This document shows, piece by piece, positions 21,626-32,899 of a stretch of 64,000 nt of DNA; position 1 is the first letter of the stretch; every line of letters starts with the position of its first letter. The notes below the pieces were generated by a model. That model was given only the letters and a program-made list of their open reading frames with translations, had not been told where the DNA came from and ran no database searches. The translations under genes were made by a program, and so were the position numbers. Source of the stretch: Kwoniella bestiolae CBS 10118 (taxonomy: Eukaryota > Basidiomycota > Tremellomycetes > Tremellales > Cryptococcaceae). The stretch lies in the NCBI RefSeq assembly GCF_000512585.2, contig NC_089244.1, forward strand, positions 372,001 to 436,000, read 5' to 3'.

Positions 21626-23917
21626 CTAAACAATGGAAATATCACCCAAACTAATCCATTCCCTCCCCACCCTCCCATCAATCCTCCCTTCACCCTCACT
21701 TGCACTCGCAACCTCGTCCTCAAGAATCAATACCCTCAGTCCACCCAGATTGAACAGCCCCTCATGGAATGCTATGAAATTCAATTGGAAATCAAATGCC
21801 ACTTCCCACTTGTATTTCTTCTTTGGTTCACCCTCGGTATCAAGTAGATAAGATTGACCGGTATTCTCGAGGACTTTTCGTAGTGTCGCGGTAGGTAGGA
21901 TCTGCAGGGAAATACCCAGATTCACAATCCCCTCTGTCCCATCCGATTTACGGGTGGTAGTGATGTAAGGTGATGGTGGGAATACCTCTTCTGCATTTTC
22001 TCCTTCCTCTTGTAATATCTGTTGAGTGGTGTTACTGAAAGATACAGGCGTGGCATTTTGGAACCTCGTTTCTGATCTTGGTGAATTAGCTACCGAATTC
22101 AGGCCTTGCGTTTGAGCTTGTCTTAACTGGCTGGTTATAGATGATGGAGTCATGGGTCTGGAAGGTCCAGAGAGAGGTGAGAAAGGGCGCTTGTCATTTG
22201 GGGCAGGTGTGGGTGTGTTTGTGCGTGAAGGCGATAGGATCGATATCTGCAGACCACCAGGCCCTGCTGCTGCTGCTGCTGCTGCTGTGACTTGAGGTGG
22301 AAGGGGTGTAAGGTATTGGATTGCAATTCTTGGTGGGGGTGGTACGTCGGTAGTGGTAGATACTCTTGATGAGATCCGACTTAGAGGTACATCATCTTCA
22401 TCTTCACCTGCATCTTCCTTTCGTTCGTCCGATATTGATGGCTTCCTCGTCGTCCTTTCACTCTCATGTATGTACCTCGTAGATCTCACACCAAGCTTGA
22501 ATCCCATTGAGAATCTGTTCTCTACCTCGTACTCCCTCACATCATCCTGATTCTCCACTAACGTCAGGTCATACTCCCACTGATCTGGTTCCTCCTTCTG
22601 TATGGTCCCCTTAATCGGACTAGGAGCTAACAGCGTCCCGGCCAACCGATCTTTATTGGGTGTAGCCAGTGGACTTCCAGGAGTAGCATTGGATTGTGAA
22701 CTAAGCGTACGAGCCGGCAATACCCCTCCGAACCCCTTGGGCGGCGGGGCAGGTGCAGGTGTGGTGGGGATGGGAACTCGTCTATTCAAAGTGGAAGTTT
22801 GTAGTCTCCCTTTCAAGTGATATTCCCCAGATAACCATGTGACGTCCAATCGTCCCAGAGGAAGGATCGTACCCCCCGGATAAGAGGGCGGGAACGTCGA
22901 TCTCTCACCTCCTTCTTCGGGTGAAGGGGAAGGGAAAAGGACGAATAGGAATTGACGTATATCCTCTGGTAAGAGCATTACCCCCTCATTCTCGTCTTGA
23001 ATGGAATGGGATAGTAGTCCTTGGACGGGTTCCAAGAGGACTTTGGAGAGGATCATTGATTCGCCTGAGACGTTTTGGATGAGGATCTCGAGGTATACTT
23101 GTTCTCTCTTGGTGGGGGATAGTAGAGTGTTGGGGTTGGTGGGAGTTTGGATACGAGTTTTGATTGATAGAGGTGGGATGACCTATTAAGTGCGACACAG
23201 AATACATGTCAATCGCATGACTCTCCTACACAAGAGAGAGTTGTACAGAGGAAATGAATTACTCACATTGAATTTCAAAAACCTCTGAAAAGTCTTCCTC
23301 CCCTCCAAAGTCTCCCAAGCCACACTAACGATCAAAACGTTCAACCCCAGATCCTTGATCTCATTATCTATCTGTAATCCTACCCGTTCGCCGTACTTCA
23401 ACACCGACAATTTATCTACCTTCTCCTCTACCTCTTCTTTGGGCTCGGTCCCTTCAGTCCCCTCGGTGGAAATTGAATCGTTCGAATGGATAACCTCCCC
23501 CAACCTATACCTCCCACTCCCCCCCTGACATTCAACCATCATCCGAACTCCCAACACGTCATTCCGCTGCGAACCGGTGTTTTCCAGTGATATATCCAGG
23601 TCCAACGTCGATCCGAGGGAGACATTCCCATAGGGCGTTGGGTAATTTGGTGTAGGTGAGAAATGGAACTCCCTAGGTGGGGATGGGAGGGGGGAGGGGT
23701 CGGTGAGTGAGATCGGTTGGGAGGAAGGGATGTATGTTGGTATAAGGGAGGGAGGAGATAATTGATTTCTACGAGCGGAGATTGGAGTTAGTATCTCTTA
23801 TTCTCATTCGAACAAGGAGAGCGACGTGGTAGATTAACACGTCGGGGGCGAAGGACGAGGAACTAGTAATCTGGGATGAAGATAAACTCACATGAGCAGT
23901 GTGAGCGGAGGTTCCAT
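21626..23917 (-). CDS. TRAPPC13: TRAPPC13-like trafficking complex subunit
   Basis: Minus-strand exons 23917-23892, 23768-23267 and 23182-21626; 694 residues. TRAPPC13 is an accessory subunit of TRAPP complexes acting in ER-Golgi traffic and autophagy. Seen in order: MEPPLTLLINQLSPPSL, a beta-sandwich with NVSLGSTLDLDISLENTGSQ and LGLNVLIVSVAWETLEGRKT then FQRFLKFNVIPPLSIKTR, and after the second junction ILIQNVSGESMILSKVLLEP and GRLDVTWLSGEYHLKGRLQT, the family's W-x-GRLQTS signature. A long insertion of low complexity follows (proline-rich, with a seven-Ala run encoded by a CTG/GCT repeat at about 22263-22286), then the C-terminal Ig-like part ending SLGDISIV. The insertion makes it longer than the animal proteins (around 420 residues). 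Confidence 0.82.
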
Positions 23918-24381
23918 CGTTGCAAGATCGCTGAGAATAATGACTCAATAATTGAGAATGGAAGTCTTGCGTCGAGTGGACGTTATAACCGTTGCTTCGT
24001 TGCTGTTGTACCAAAGCAGGCAGCTTCGAACACGTATTGAGCAGTTGATTGATGCTAAGGAGATATCATGCCGGTGATGAAACGATGTTCGGTATCCATA
24101 CTGTTGTTGTTGTCACGTCCATTTCAGACATCCTCCACTTTCACCTCGAGCGCCAAAAGGTGGCAATGTCAACCTGTATCTCTCTGGTCTTAACTGTGAG
24201 ACGATGATTACTGGCAATCTGATAGCATGCATACCGCGAACAATGATTAGATCCTATCATATGCATTCCATGTATTTGCTTCATTCCGATCATTACTACC
24301 CTATCAAACCACCTGCATCCTCACTATACCTCTATCCTATTCCTCCAATCAAACCATTTCCTTAATCTCCACTACCCCCGC
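23918..24381. other. intergenic region, TRAPPC13 promoter and PDI 3' flank
   Basis: Both genes are on the minus strand. Open frames here (for example 23769-24014) continue upstream of the TRAPPC13 start without coding character. No RNA gene or repeat seen. Confidence 0.4.
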
Positions 24382-26202
24382 TTAAAGCTCCTCTTTGATC
24401 TTCTGAGCCTTATCTTGAACAGCATCAGCGAACTGATCAACTCCATCCTTAGCCTGCTGTGGAACCTGCTTGGCAGCATCTACAACTTGTTCGTAAATGT
24501 CCTCAGCGGCTTCGGCAGCTTCAGAGGCCTTTTGAGCGGCGAAGGAGGAGAGGATGTTGGCTTTGATCTTGAGTTCGTCAAGCTTGGTAGGTGCCAGTGA
24601 AGGTGATGCGAGGAGTCCGGCGATTCTATGTTACGTGATTTACCATCAGCTGATCATTCATATCTTGAGCCGAGAAGCATAAGTTTGGCTCACCTGGCTT
24701 GTTCCTTGGTTAACCATCCTTCACCTTTCTCAATGACTCTCTCCATCGCTTTGACGTAGTACTGAGCAGAAGTGTTGGTCTTCTTGTCTGCGCCAGTCAA
24801 AGTGGCGAGGTATTCCCTGGCTTTACCCAATACATCTGGTCTTTCGGGGAGAGAAGCGGTGAAGAAGTTGGAAGCGAGAGTGTCGAGAGTGAGGACTTTA
24901 CCGGCAGTCTCGGAGAGAACACCGGTGATGGATCGGTGGGTACCACAGTGTTCGTTGAGGAACTGCAGGAGATGGAGGACCAAGGTCAGCATATCTTGTT
25001 CGAAACGTAGCTCATAAACAATGACACGTATTGTAAGTAAGAGGTAACGGATGAGTGAAGGAATGAATTCTTATCAAGAGCTAGAGGATCTCCCACTTAC
25101 GTCAATAAACTGTTGCTCGGATCTACCAGTAGAATAAGCGATAGGCTCCTTCGATCCCTTGGGGAAGAATTTGATAGTAGGGAAAGATCGGACATCGTAT
25201 TTGGCAGCGACGGGCTTGTTGGGAGCAGCATCGGCATCCATTTGAGCGACGACACAATCAGATTCGGAGAGGAAGGCTTTGGCAACTTTCTCGTAGGCTG
25301 GTTTCATGTTTTTGCAGTGACCGCACTGTGTATATGGATCAGCATTGTCAATGGGATGTGGTTTTGGGTAGAGTATGGAGAAGAGACCTGGTGAATCGAC
25401 CAGGAGAAGGTATGGGATGACATGACTGGAAATGGAGCGATGGAAGGAGGTCGGATGCAAGGGATGAGGGGAGATTGTCCTGGTAAGATTGATGAACTCA
25501 CCCAAGGAGCAGTGAAAGCGACGAGAACGTTCTTATCGTCATTCAACGCAATATCATCAAAGTTGGACGCATCAAGTTGAACAGCCACAGGGGGAGGGGG
25601 AGGCTTGATCTTAGACTTGACACCTGATTTCTCGGATACGCTATAAAGGTCGAATTTCAACAAGATTAGACGGGCTTAGTCAGCATTGTGACAGCCCAAA
25701 AGGACAGGGAGTCAGGCCGAATGATAGTGGCACGGATGACTCACAATCCAGCTAAAGCTTCCAGATCCCTCCCCGAAGAATAATCCTCAGGAGTCAAACT
25801 TCCCTTAGGGAACCACTTGAGCGTAGGGAATCCTTTAACATCATATTTCGAACCCAAATCTCTTCCTACACCATCGGCATCCGTCTTGGCAATTACGACT
25901 TTATCAGAAGGGAAGGCGTCTGCCAATTGCTCATACACTGGTGCGAGGTTCTTGCAGTGGCCACACCATGGGGCGTAGAATTCCACTAGGGCTGGTCGGT
26001 CGCCTCCTACGTACTATACGTGAGATGAGATAGTCTCAGCATATGCTTAGTTTAAATTCGTATGTTAAGGGGATGATTAATAATCGCCCTCGATGAATGT
26101 CCAACGTACCTCTTCGAAATTCTTTGTATCGAGATCGATGACGTTGGACGCTCCTACCAACGCTGCGAAGGCGAATAGCGAGAATGATATGCCGAACTTC
26201 AT
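24382..26202 (-). CDS. ER protein disulfide isomerase, two thioredoxin domains plus ERp29-like tail
   Basis: Minus-strand exons 26202-26110, 26013-25745, 25640-25502, 25325-25101, 24962-24694 and 24625-24382; 412 residues. Catalyses disulfide formation and exchange in the ER. A signal peptide (MKFGISFSLFAFAALVGASN) is followed by two thioredoxin domains, each with the active site WCGHC: EFYAPWCGHCKNLAPVYEQL and AFTAPWCGHCKNMKPAYEKV. In the second, an intron falls exactly between the codons for W and the first catalytic C. The domains are joined by SKIKPPPPPVAVQL, and the last ~150 residues are helical with EWLTKEQAR-type ERp29 C-domain character. The protein ends KEEL, an HDEL/KDEL-type retrieval signal. 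The architecture matches the ERp38/P5-like fungal and plant PDIs rather than four-domain Pdi1. UPR-type sites lie upstream. Confidence 0.94.
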
Positions 26203-26885
26203 CTTGTATGGTATTCTACTCTGATGATATAGATGCGAAGATTAACAATGTAGCTCTGATTTATAATTCATCTAATCCGACTTATAGGTGACTGTCCTTT
26301 CCACCTCCTTGGGTGATGCTCCACGTCACATACACAAGTCACGTGACTAATAAGTGCCATGACGTGTCTGCGATGATAAACTCACAACTGGGACTGTGCT
26401 TGTCTAATCGTTCTTCATAGGTTGAGCTCATGGCTATGTCAGCGACGTTCCCAAGAAAAGCCAGCTCCTGGACGTATTGATGCCCTTGGGCGAATAGGGA
26501 AAGACAATCTCTGTCCGCCGTGTACCGGGCTCGACTCGCGCCCGTATATCCATCCTTTGAAAGGACTTACAGAGTCTGAGTCCGTGTCAACACTCCCATC
26601 CTTTATCACTTGGAAGACACCCTCGAGTCGAAATGACGATACAGACCCATACATATTCAAAATCCTCTAATCTAGGGTACTGACGACTCGATAATATCGT
26701 ATGAATGATATATGATATCAGACCGAGCGTCTCGGATCTCATCTCATTGACTGACTTAATTCATTCTCATTCCTCACGTTTCCTACTGACACCCACCCCT
26801 GTATTTCATCTACTAGCCGCACAGCTGAATATTGAAGCCACATTCGACTAACTATAGCCAAACATCACATCACACCACAATCAAC
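26203..26885. promoter_or_regulatory. divergent promoter, PDI / tetraspan gene
   Basis: 683 bp between two divergent start codons. On the PDI side are CCACGTCA (26321-26328), GTCACGTGAC (26338-26347) and TGACGTGT (26360-26367). A 73-codon antisense frame at 26439-26660 has no visible domain and is not called. Confidence 0.5.
26321..26328 (-). promoter_or_regulatory. UPRE core TGACGTGG upstream of PDI
   Basis: CCACGTCA on the plus strand is TGACGTGG read towards the PDI gene, the core of the unfolded-protein-response element recognised by Hac1/XBP1-type bZIPs (Hxl1 in Cryptococcus). It is 119 bp before the PDI start codon. A second close match, TGACGTGT at 26360-26367, is on the other strand 39 bp further out. 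Confidence 0.5.
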
Positions 26886-27913
26886 ATGGGAGCTCCCGAT
26901 CGAACCGTTGGATTACCATACCACCTCGCCTATCCCCTCCTGTCGGCGGTGTTGCTCGCCATAGCCGCTTTCTCAAGTGCGGATTCGGTGTGGTACGTCT
27001 CAGTCAGCACGCAGAGTCAAGTGGTTAGTGTGGCTCTGGGGGATGCCCTGTGATCCGGAATACCAATCAGAGGGGAAGGGGGGAACGGGAATGACTGTTC
27101 AACATCGCACTGACCTCCTGCGGTTACTACTTGCTCAACAACTGAATCTACCCTACTTACCAATGATTTCGCAGATCCGATTCGCCTCCCAAAATTACTG
27201 CGGCTACAACGTCTCCAACCTCGTCATAACAGGTAAACTGGGGTGCATCTTCAGAGGATACCAATATCAGATCCCTTCAGGATACTTCGGGTTCGAAGTC
27301 CCCAATGATATTAATTTGAATCTGAGCAAAGTGGCCGTAACGACCGTTGTTGGTGAGTGTAATGCTATGTCTTCCGATGTTGCCTCGACCTTGCTACCAA
27401 CGAATGAATAGTCAGAGCCAGACTGAATCGGTTTTTATCTCGTCATAGCATTCGCCCTAGTGCTTATCACAGGAGCGCACCACGCCTACACCATCCGATA
27501 CTCTTTCCGCAAGACGCCCGAACCAAATGCAGATAAGCTATACAGTCTCGCAATGATACATTTCATCTCTGTATCAGTATGTTTCGTGTAAGTCCTATTG
27601 CTATCTCCATCGCCAGATCTCAAATATCAAACACCAAACACCAAATAAACCCTTTCCTTTCACCAAGCTGGTGTGTGATCGTTAATGGCATTAACAATAA
27701 AACAGCTTCACCTGGGTCTCATTCATAGCTCAAGCAGCCATAATAGGCCATGCAGTATCTCAATCCAATAATATCGTAAGCAACACCAACGACGGGACAG
27801 ACGGCGTGGCGATCTATTGGGGTCAGAGCGTTTGGTTGGTAGTGGCAAGTGCTGTTATTCACTTTGGGTGGGGTTACGAGGCTGTCAGATGGAGAGTCGC
27901 TTTGATCAAGTAG
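26886..27913 (+). CDS. tetraspan membrane protein of unknown family
   Basis: Exons 26886-27020, 27175-27352, 27449-27587 and 27706-27913; 219 residues. Four hydrophobic segments can be read: LAYPLLSAVLLAIAAFSS, VAVTTVVAFALVLITGAH, MIHFISVSVCFVFTWVSFIA and WGQSVWLVVASAVIHFGWGY. Between the first and second is a loop with two cysteines (NYCGYNVSNLVITGKLGCIF), as in Sur7/PalI- and claudin-like fungal proteins, but I do not see the Sur7 W-x2-W/GLWxxC motif, so I leave it unnamed. The first donor is uncertain: GTGGTT after codon 45 keeps frame, while the better-looking GTACGT six codons earlier does not. Confidence 0.7.
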
Positions 27914-28334
27914 GTGTATTGTTGGTGAACCTCATATTGGTCTTGGCCTGTGATCAGGGCAAGCAATTGAGTTGCTTTGCATCACCTTTCTTGCCTTGTC
28001 TGATTCGGATCATAAATTCTCATCATTGTACTATCTTTGTTCGTATGACCGGCATGATACCTATAATGCTATGCATCTGAGACTGACTGAGAATGTATGT
28101 ACAAGAGAGCCTGTTATGAACATAAGAACAAATACCAGAAGAGATAGAACGAGGAGGATTATACTTGTACATGCTCCTAAGATGGAAAAAAATCAACAAT
28201 TCAACATATTGTCCTTGTATTCTATTATATACCATCTAATCCACTTCAATAATCAACAAACAAACTGAGCAATATCAATGAGAAATACAAACTACCTCCC
28301 TTCTCTCTCTCTATCTATGGGAAAACACCTAATC
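27914..28334. other. convergent intergenic region
   Basis: 3' flanks of two genes; AT-rich with an A-run near 28188. No gene seen. Confidence 0.4.
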
Positions 28335-29495
28335 TCACATCGCATGAACCTGGACCTCCTCACCACCTAATCTCGGAACAGGCTTTCTCTTCCCCTTCCC
28401 CGCCAAACTCCCACTTCCCGGCCCCAATCCCAAAGCAGGCGACCTCGGTTCAGCGGGGACAGCGAAATTCACCGAGTCCGGATCCATGGACGAATCAATC
28501 ACCACGGTCTTATCGTTGTGGGTATCAATCTCCATACCCAGTCCCGAAACAGGTGAAGAAACTGGTGGGAAATAACTTGACCCCGACGAGGGCGGTATTC
28601 TGGGTGCTGCACTCCATGATGCCCAGCTCGAACTTGATTCTCTCGAATGACCCGTACCTCCATAATTTGTCTCATAGGAGTCGGACGTAGGGAATCGATA
28701 ATTGTATTCACCGCTTTCCAACATCGGGGTAGTGACACTTCGTTGATGCGTAGTCGGGGTGGTACTGCCGTAGGATGTTCGATCTTTCAGGGATACGATA
28801 CCACTTGATAATCTCCTCATGTTCGATGAGACCGCTTTGGATAGTCTGCCGGTGGGGGATAAGGGTGTTTTGGGCGGGGCAGTGGAATCGGATTGGGAGG
28901 ATGAGGATGATCCGGAGGGTGAGACTGGGTAGCCTGTTTGGGGGTAGAGCGAGAATTTCGTAGGGGTATAGACATGTGTGGGGAAATGGGATGGTCGGGG
29001 ACCCTGGGCACCTGGGAAGGTTGATGCTGAGTGGCAAGTACTATCAGTATGTGTCGTATATCATTTATTCAGAATGGCCAGTGGAGGTAAACTTTTATTT
29101 GCGACGACGAGAATGCAAAAGAGGTAAGGTGAGATGAAGGAACACTTACGAGTATAGACCCCACTGGTACTTTCCTTAGCTTGCAGTCCATCTCTAACCT
29201 TCAGCGGATCCCTCTCAACAGCCTTTGATCCCTTCCTCTTCCCGGACCCAAAAGCCCCATCACTCGAAGGTGATTCCCGGATGGAGGTCGAGGAGGTAGG
29301 AGAGATAGGAGTAGGTGTAAGAGGAGGATCGACAGGTAATTTGAATAGGGAAAGATTCGATTGTTTATGAGTAATGATCTTCATATTTGATGGACCATCT
29401 ATTGATGATGTACGATCATGATCCTCGAGAAGTTGTTTAGAAGGGACCGAACGAAGTCTTGATCTAGCTGGGATGGGTGGTGGTGGGACGGCCAT
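28335..29495 (-). CDS. unrecognised Ser/Pro/Thr-rich protein
   Basis: Exons 29495-29150 and 29026-28335, 345 residues. No domain recognised, no membrane segment. The N-terminus MAVPPPPIPARSRLRSVPSK and the block SKAVSSNMRRLSSGIVSLKD are the most regular parts; the rest is Ser/Pro/Gly-rich and probably disordered, with many SP/TP dipeptides (potential proline-directed kinase sites) and a basic GKRKGSKAV and GKGKRKPVPRL. The C-terminus is KPVPRLGGEEVQVHAM. The intron junction C|CA keeps frame (ACT C + CA TCA). A signalling or cytoskeletal adaptor is possible but unsupported. Confidence 0.65.
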
Positions 29496-30109
29496 TTCGT
29501 TTATTATGTTGTATTCCTGATTATTGGGTGATAAGTCAGTATGTTGTCCTGGTGATGTTTATATGGTTGGACGAGAGGGAGAATGAAGTGAAAAGAGGCG
29601 AATAAGGATAGAGAAGGGGATGACGTTGTCTGATGCTGTGTGTGTATGGAGGAGGGAACAGTGGCCGAAGGGCGCAACGATGTATGATGTGATGATGATT
29701 TACACACAAAGATGAGATTTCGCACAAGAGGCGCAGGTTGTGGTAGGTAGGCGATGAACAGACACCGAAGGGTGATATATCGATAGAACGAAAAGAGTGA
29801 GATGCAAGGAGAGAAGTTGTAGATGAAACAAAGGGAAATAGGACTTTGAAGAGGAGTCTGATGGAGTAGAGCGTTAGGTTACTCGAGCAAAGTATTCCTC
29901 CATCGTACTACTCCGTGTCTGTGTGTGTCACACCAAAATAGCGGAAACACTATACAAGCACACAAAGTGTATACTTTGACGCCCTCAGCGAAAGGGAAAG
30001 CCAAGGCAGAAGGATGTCTTGGTTCATGATGAAAGGGGAAGGACGGAATGACAATGAGATACAGACACATGGCCAAAGAAACAGGGAAAGAGGGTCAAAG
30101 CACAGATCA
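29496..30109. other. intergenic region between two minus-strand unknowns
   Basis: Promoter and leader of the gene at 29495 and 3' flank of the gene ending at 30110. GA/GT-rich on the plus strand, i.e. pyrimidine-rich in the direction of transcription, as expected of a leader. No other element seen. Confidence 0.4.
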
Positions 30110-31221
30110 TCATATGAAAGCATGATGATGTGCAGGAACAACACTGCCGAATACCTTTAAACTCACCTTTGACCATATATCAACCTCGTTTTCCTTGTCC
30201 TTCTGTGCCAATCCACTACCTCCTATCCCTTCACCAGCCTTTCTGACTTCCAAAGCCACCGTCATCCTGTCCAATATGTTAACTATCCTTCTGTACTTCT
30301 TCTTGCGGCGTTGTTCTTGTTCCCGTCGGTGTATATGTAAATCGTGCTCTTGCGGGTTGAGTATGTAGCTTATGGGAGGTAAGTTGATCTGGGATGTCGA
30401 GGCGGATGCATATGAGATTGATTGTACTTTGCAGTCGAGAGACTTATCTAGGTGGCGGTGGAAGGAATGTTGCTGTTTCTTTGTCTGTGGATGACGTTGT
30501 TCCCGATTCTGAGACTGATTCCCGGTGATCCCGTGAGTATTCCCGTGAATGTGCGAGTGGTCGAATCCGATGCTGTGTAAATTATTGTTTGAAGTGTCCA
30601 ACCCATCTATCTCTATTGGTCTATCTATGTCCAGGTCATATGATGTACCGGGAGAGCGGGAGCAGCTCTGATGATTGTGGTTGAGTGGTCGGTGTGACTG
30701 TGACTGGGTTCGTGTCCGCTGACACTCGTAGTACGGACCTTGACCTGAGAAATCCAGTCCAAGTGAATTATCTTGATCTATCGAACAAGTCAAGAATGGT
30801 CTAAGCAGGTCCACAGAATAATTGGAAGGTATGGATGAAGATCGGGGTGGAATGTCAACTGTGGCTTGGGGGGATATAAGCTTAGTCCATTTCTATATAC
30901 TACTCTAGCATGTGAGGTCCAACCTGACTTACCGGTTATTGGTCCCTGATCCTGATCTTGATCCTGATCGACCAGGATTCCTCCTTTCGGAATATTGATA
31001 TACCTGCGGAAATTCCTTCTGCTACTACTATCACTACTACTACTACTTTTGGTATGAACGGATGTCTTTGATCGTCCTTTCTTCTTCTCCTTGCATGTAT
31101 CGTACTCGTAGCTTGAAAGTGGTAATGATGAAAATGACGATGGGATTTGCTGTTCAGAATCAGACAATGAGAATGAAATTGGTTTCGGGTATGTTTTCGT
31201 ACTACAACTATGTAAAATCAT
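30110..31221 (-). CDS. unrecognised His/Gln/Ser-rich protein
   Basis: Exons 31221-30933 and 30864-30110, 347 residues. The acceptor CCCCCCAAG at 30865-30867 is the only one tested that joins both open frames (ACC G + CC ACA). Low-complexity features: a DQDQDQDQ run just before the junction, runs of Ser (KSSSSSDSSSRRNFRR) and many His. The C-terminal ~110 residues look more folded: QINLPPISYILNPQEHDLHI, then the basic helix REQEQRRKKKYRRIVNILDR, then MTVALEVRKAGEGIGG. The last feature suggests a coiled or DNA/RNA-contacting helix. The start at 31221 is the first ATG of the open frame; an upstream coding exon cannot be excluded. Confidence 0.55.
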
Positions 31222-31647
31222 GGTTTCTATATTTACCTACTCCGGCGCAGGGATTGTCAAAAACGTCGATCAGCGTATAGTGTGGCGTTTGACAACGGTT
31301 CAAAGTGAACTCTGTCGTGCTGTATGTATGTGCCGGGAATGAACGAATGAATGTATGAATGTATGTATGGATCGATATTGGTTGATGCAATGCAATGCAC
31401 AGCACAGCAAGGTAAGGAAGGTATGCGGACGATGTGATACGTTGTTGTGTGTGAAAGATCGTGATTGATATAGGTGGTCGATGATAGAAACGCTGCTTTT
31501 GGGTAAATGTCAAGGGTAACTTGTCACGATAACATGTACAGTATATATATATATATATATATTGGATATACATCCATATATGAGGAGCCCACCCAGCCCA
31601 AACATCCTTCCAATTCTTCTCTTCTAATCTCGTTTCTTCCTATCCCT
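31222..31647. other. intergenic region with TA microsatellite
   Basis: Leader of the minus-strand gene at 31221 and upstream DNA of the locus beginning about 31648. Contains GAATGTATGAATGTATGTATGG-type imperfect repeats near 31345-31372 and the TA run listed separately. Confidence 0.45.
31542..31562. repeat. (TA)n microsatellite
   Basis: About ten uninterrupted TA units in a divergent intergenic region. Confidence 0.9.
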
Positions 31648-32824
31648 ATGCCTATCCGGATCAACCTAAAAAGACATACGACGTGCACTCTAATTTTTCT
31701 CGTCTATCTCATATTTCACCTTTTCGAAAGCATCCCCAAATCCAAGATCATCGTTCCGGTTGGTCAAGGTGCATTTTTTGGTAAAGATCAGATAGATGGA
31801 TGTACATAATCCCCTTTTGCATATTTGGAATTACTTGTATATCTTACCAAAGATACGCTTTGGAGATTACGTTTGTCGATTCCCGAAGAATCTCCTTGAG
31901 TCCTTCCTTCCATCCTTATGTCCGTCCGATCATAGCGCAGATCTCAATCCAGATCCGTCCGAAGGCGCACAAGACGATCCACAGTCGTCTCGACTACTCT
32001 ACCCCGAATGCATTCAAGAAGAATACACACGAGACATGTGAAAAAAAACCAACAACAACATCACGCATAACGTAATTAATTCATTGAGATCCTTCATGAC
32101 TTGCATAATTTCGGTGCACCGAGAGAAAGGCAAAACCCGTTGATGGTCGATTCGTCACAGTCATGGGTTATGGGCGGTTCATAACGGTGAACAGTGTAGA
32201 CTTTCAGCGTGTACTGGGGGAATGTTCCGAATGTTGATATGCGATTTCCTGATATCAATGCACTTGCCTAGCCAGTACGAGCGAGTCTGGTAGAAACCTT
32301 CCGTGTACAGTATAATCCACCCTGTTCTCTACGCGGGTCGCAGATCAACAGAAGGAAGGATCTGTATGAACCCCCACTTTTTCATTCTCGCTGGGTCGAT
32401 ACGTAACCAGTACTCACACTTTGCCGCCGGCGCGACAATCACAACGAGAGGGAGAAGTACGACTTCGACTTGGCTCAAAATCCCGCGGGCGTAGGGGATT
32501 TTCCGTCACTGTCAAGATCGGAAGGGTACAAAGACGGTCCGAACCGGTACGATTCATTGCGTTCATATGATGGAAACGAAATACAAGCTCAAGTTCCGTC
32601 CGATGGCAATATTATCACGACCGTCAATTCGGATGGGACATCTGAAGAGATCTACACTTTATCTCCATCATATCATGGTTATGATAATAATATAATTTCG
32701 CCTAACTCAAAAAAAATACCGCAAATTGAGTTTAGACGAGCAAGAGCGAGATGATCCGCTCAGTATCGCCGCTTACTTTGACCGCAAAGTTCAAAGATGG
32801 GGGTTTATCGATACCTTTATGTAG
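31648..32824 (+). pseudogene. unresolved multi-exon gene or decaying gene
   Basis: Several stretches look protein-coding but I cannot join all of them. Segment A (31648 onward) starts MPIRINLKRHTTCTLIFLVY, a type II membrane anchor, to VGQGAFFG. Segment B (about 31860-32039, another frame) contains DHSADLNPDPSEGAQDDPQS. Segments C (about 32150-32275), D (about 32276-32402: VETFRVQYNPPCSLRGSQIN, YEPPLFHSRWVDT) and E (about 32451-32677: EKYDFDLAQNPAGVGDFPSL, to LSPSYH) share one frame but are separated by stop codons; D and E can be joined by a 48-nt intron GTAACC...GAGAG. E joins to a last exon 32736-32824 (DEQERDDPLSIAAYFDRKVQ to a TAG) by a 58-nt intron with a CTAAC branch site. The donors GTTATG and GTAACC are poor. 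It may be a live gene with atypical introns, or a gene losing function. Membrane-anchored, lumenal protein is the best guess; no family recognised. Confidence 0.35.
32111..32122. promoter_or_regulatory. 12-bp palindrome TCGGTGCACCGA, copy 1
   Basis: Perfect palindrome containing CGG-N4-CCG, the inverted-triplet pattern bound by many fungal Zn2Cys6 factors. The same 12 bp recur at 55619-55630. Here it lies inside the unresolved 31648-32824 locus. Confidence 0.35.
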
Positions 32825-32899
32825 ATGATTATTCGTATGGGATCCGAAAACATAAGTTAATCCGAGTCGAGTAAGCTGACGCAAGACGATACCACAGAT

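Noticed and set aside
22263..22286. CTG/GCT trinucleotide run
   Set aside because: It simply encodes a poly-Ala stretch in the TRAPPC13 insertion.
32709..32716. Run of eight A that appears to frameshift the frame ending RRARAR into one ending FIDTFM
   Set aside because: A 58-nt intron (donor at 32678, CTAAC branch at 32702, acceptor TTTAG at 32735) removes the run and joins the same two frames, so no frameshift or sequencing error is needed.
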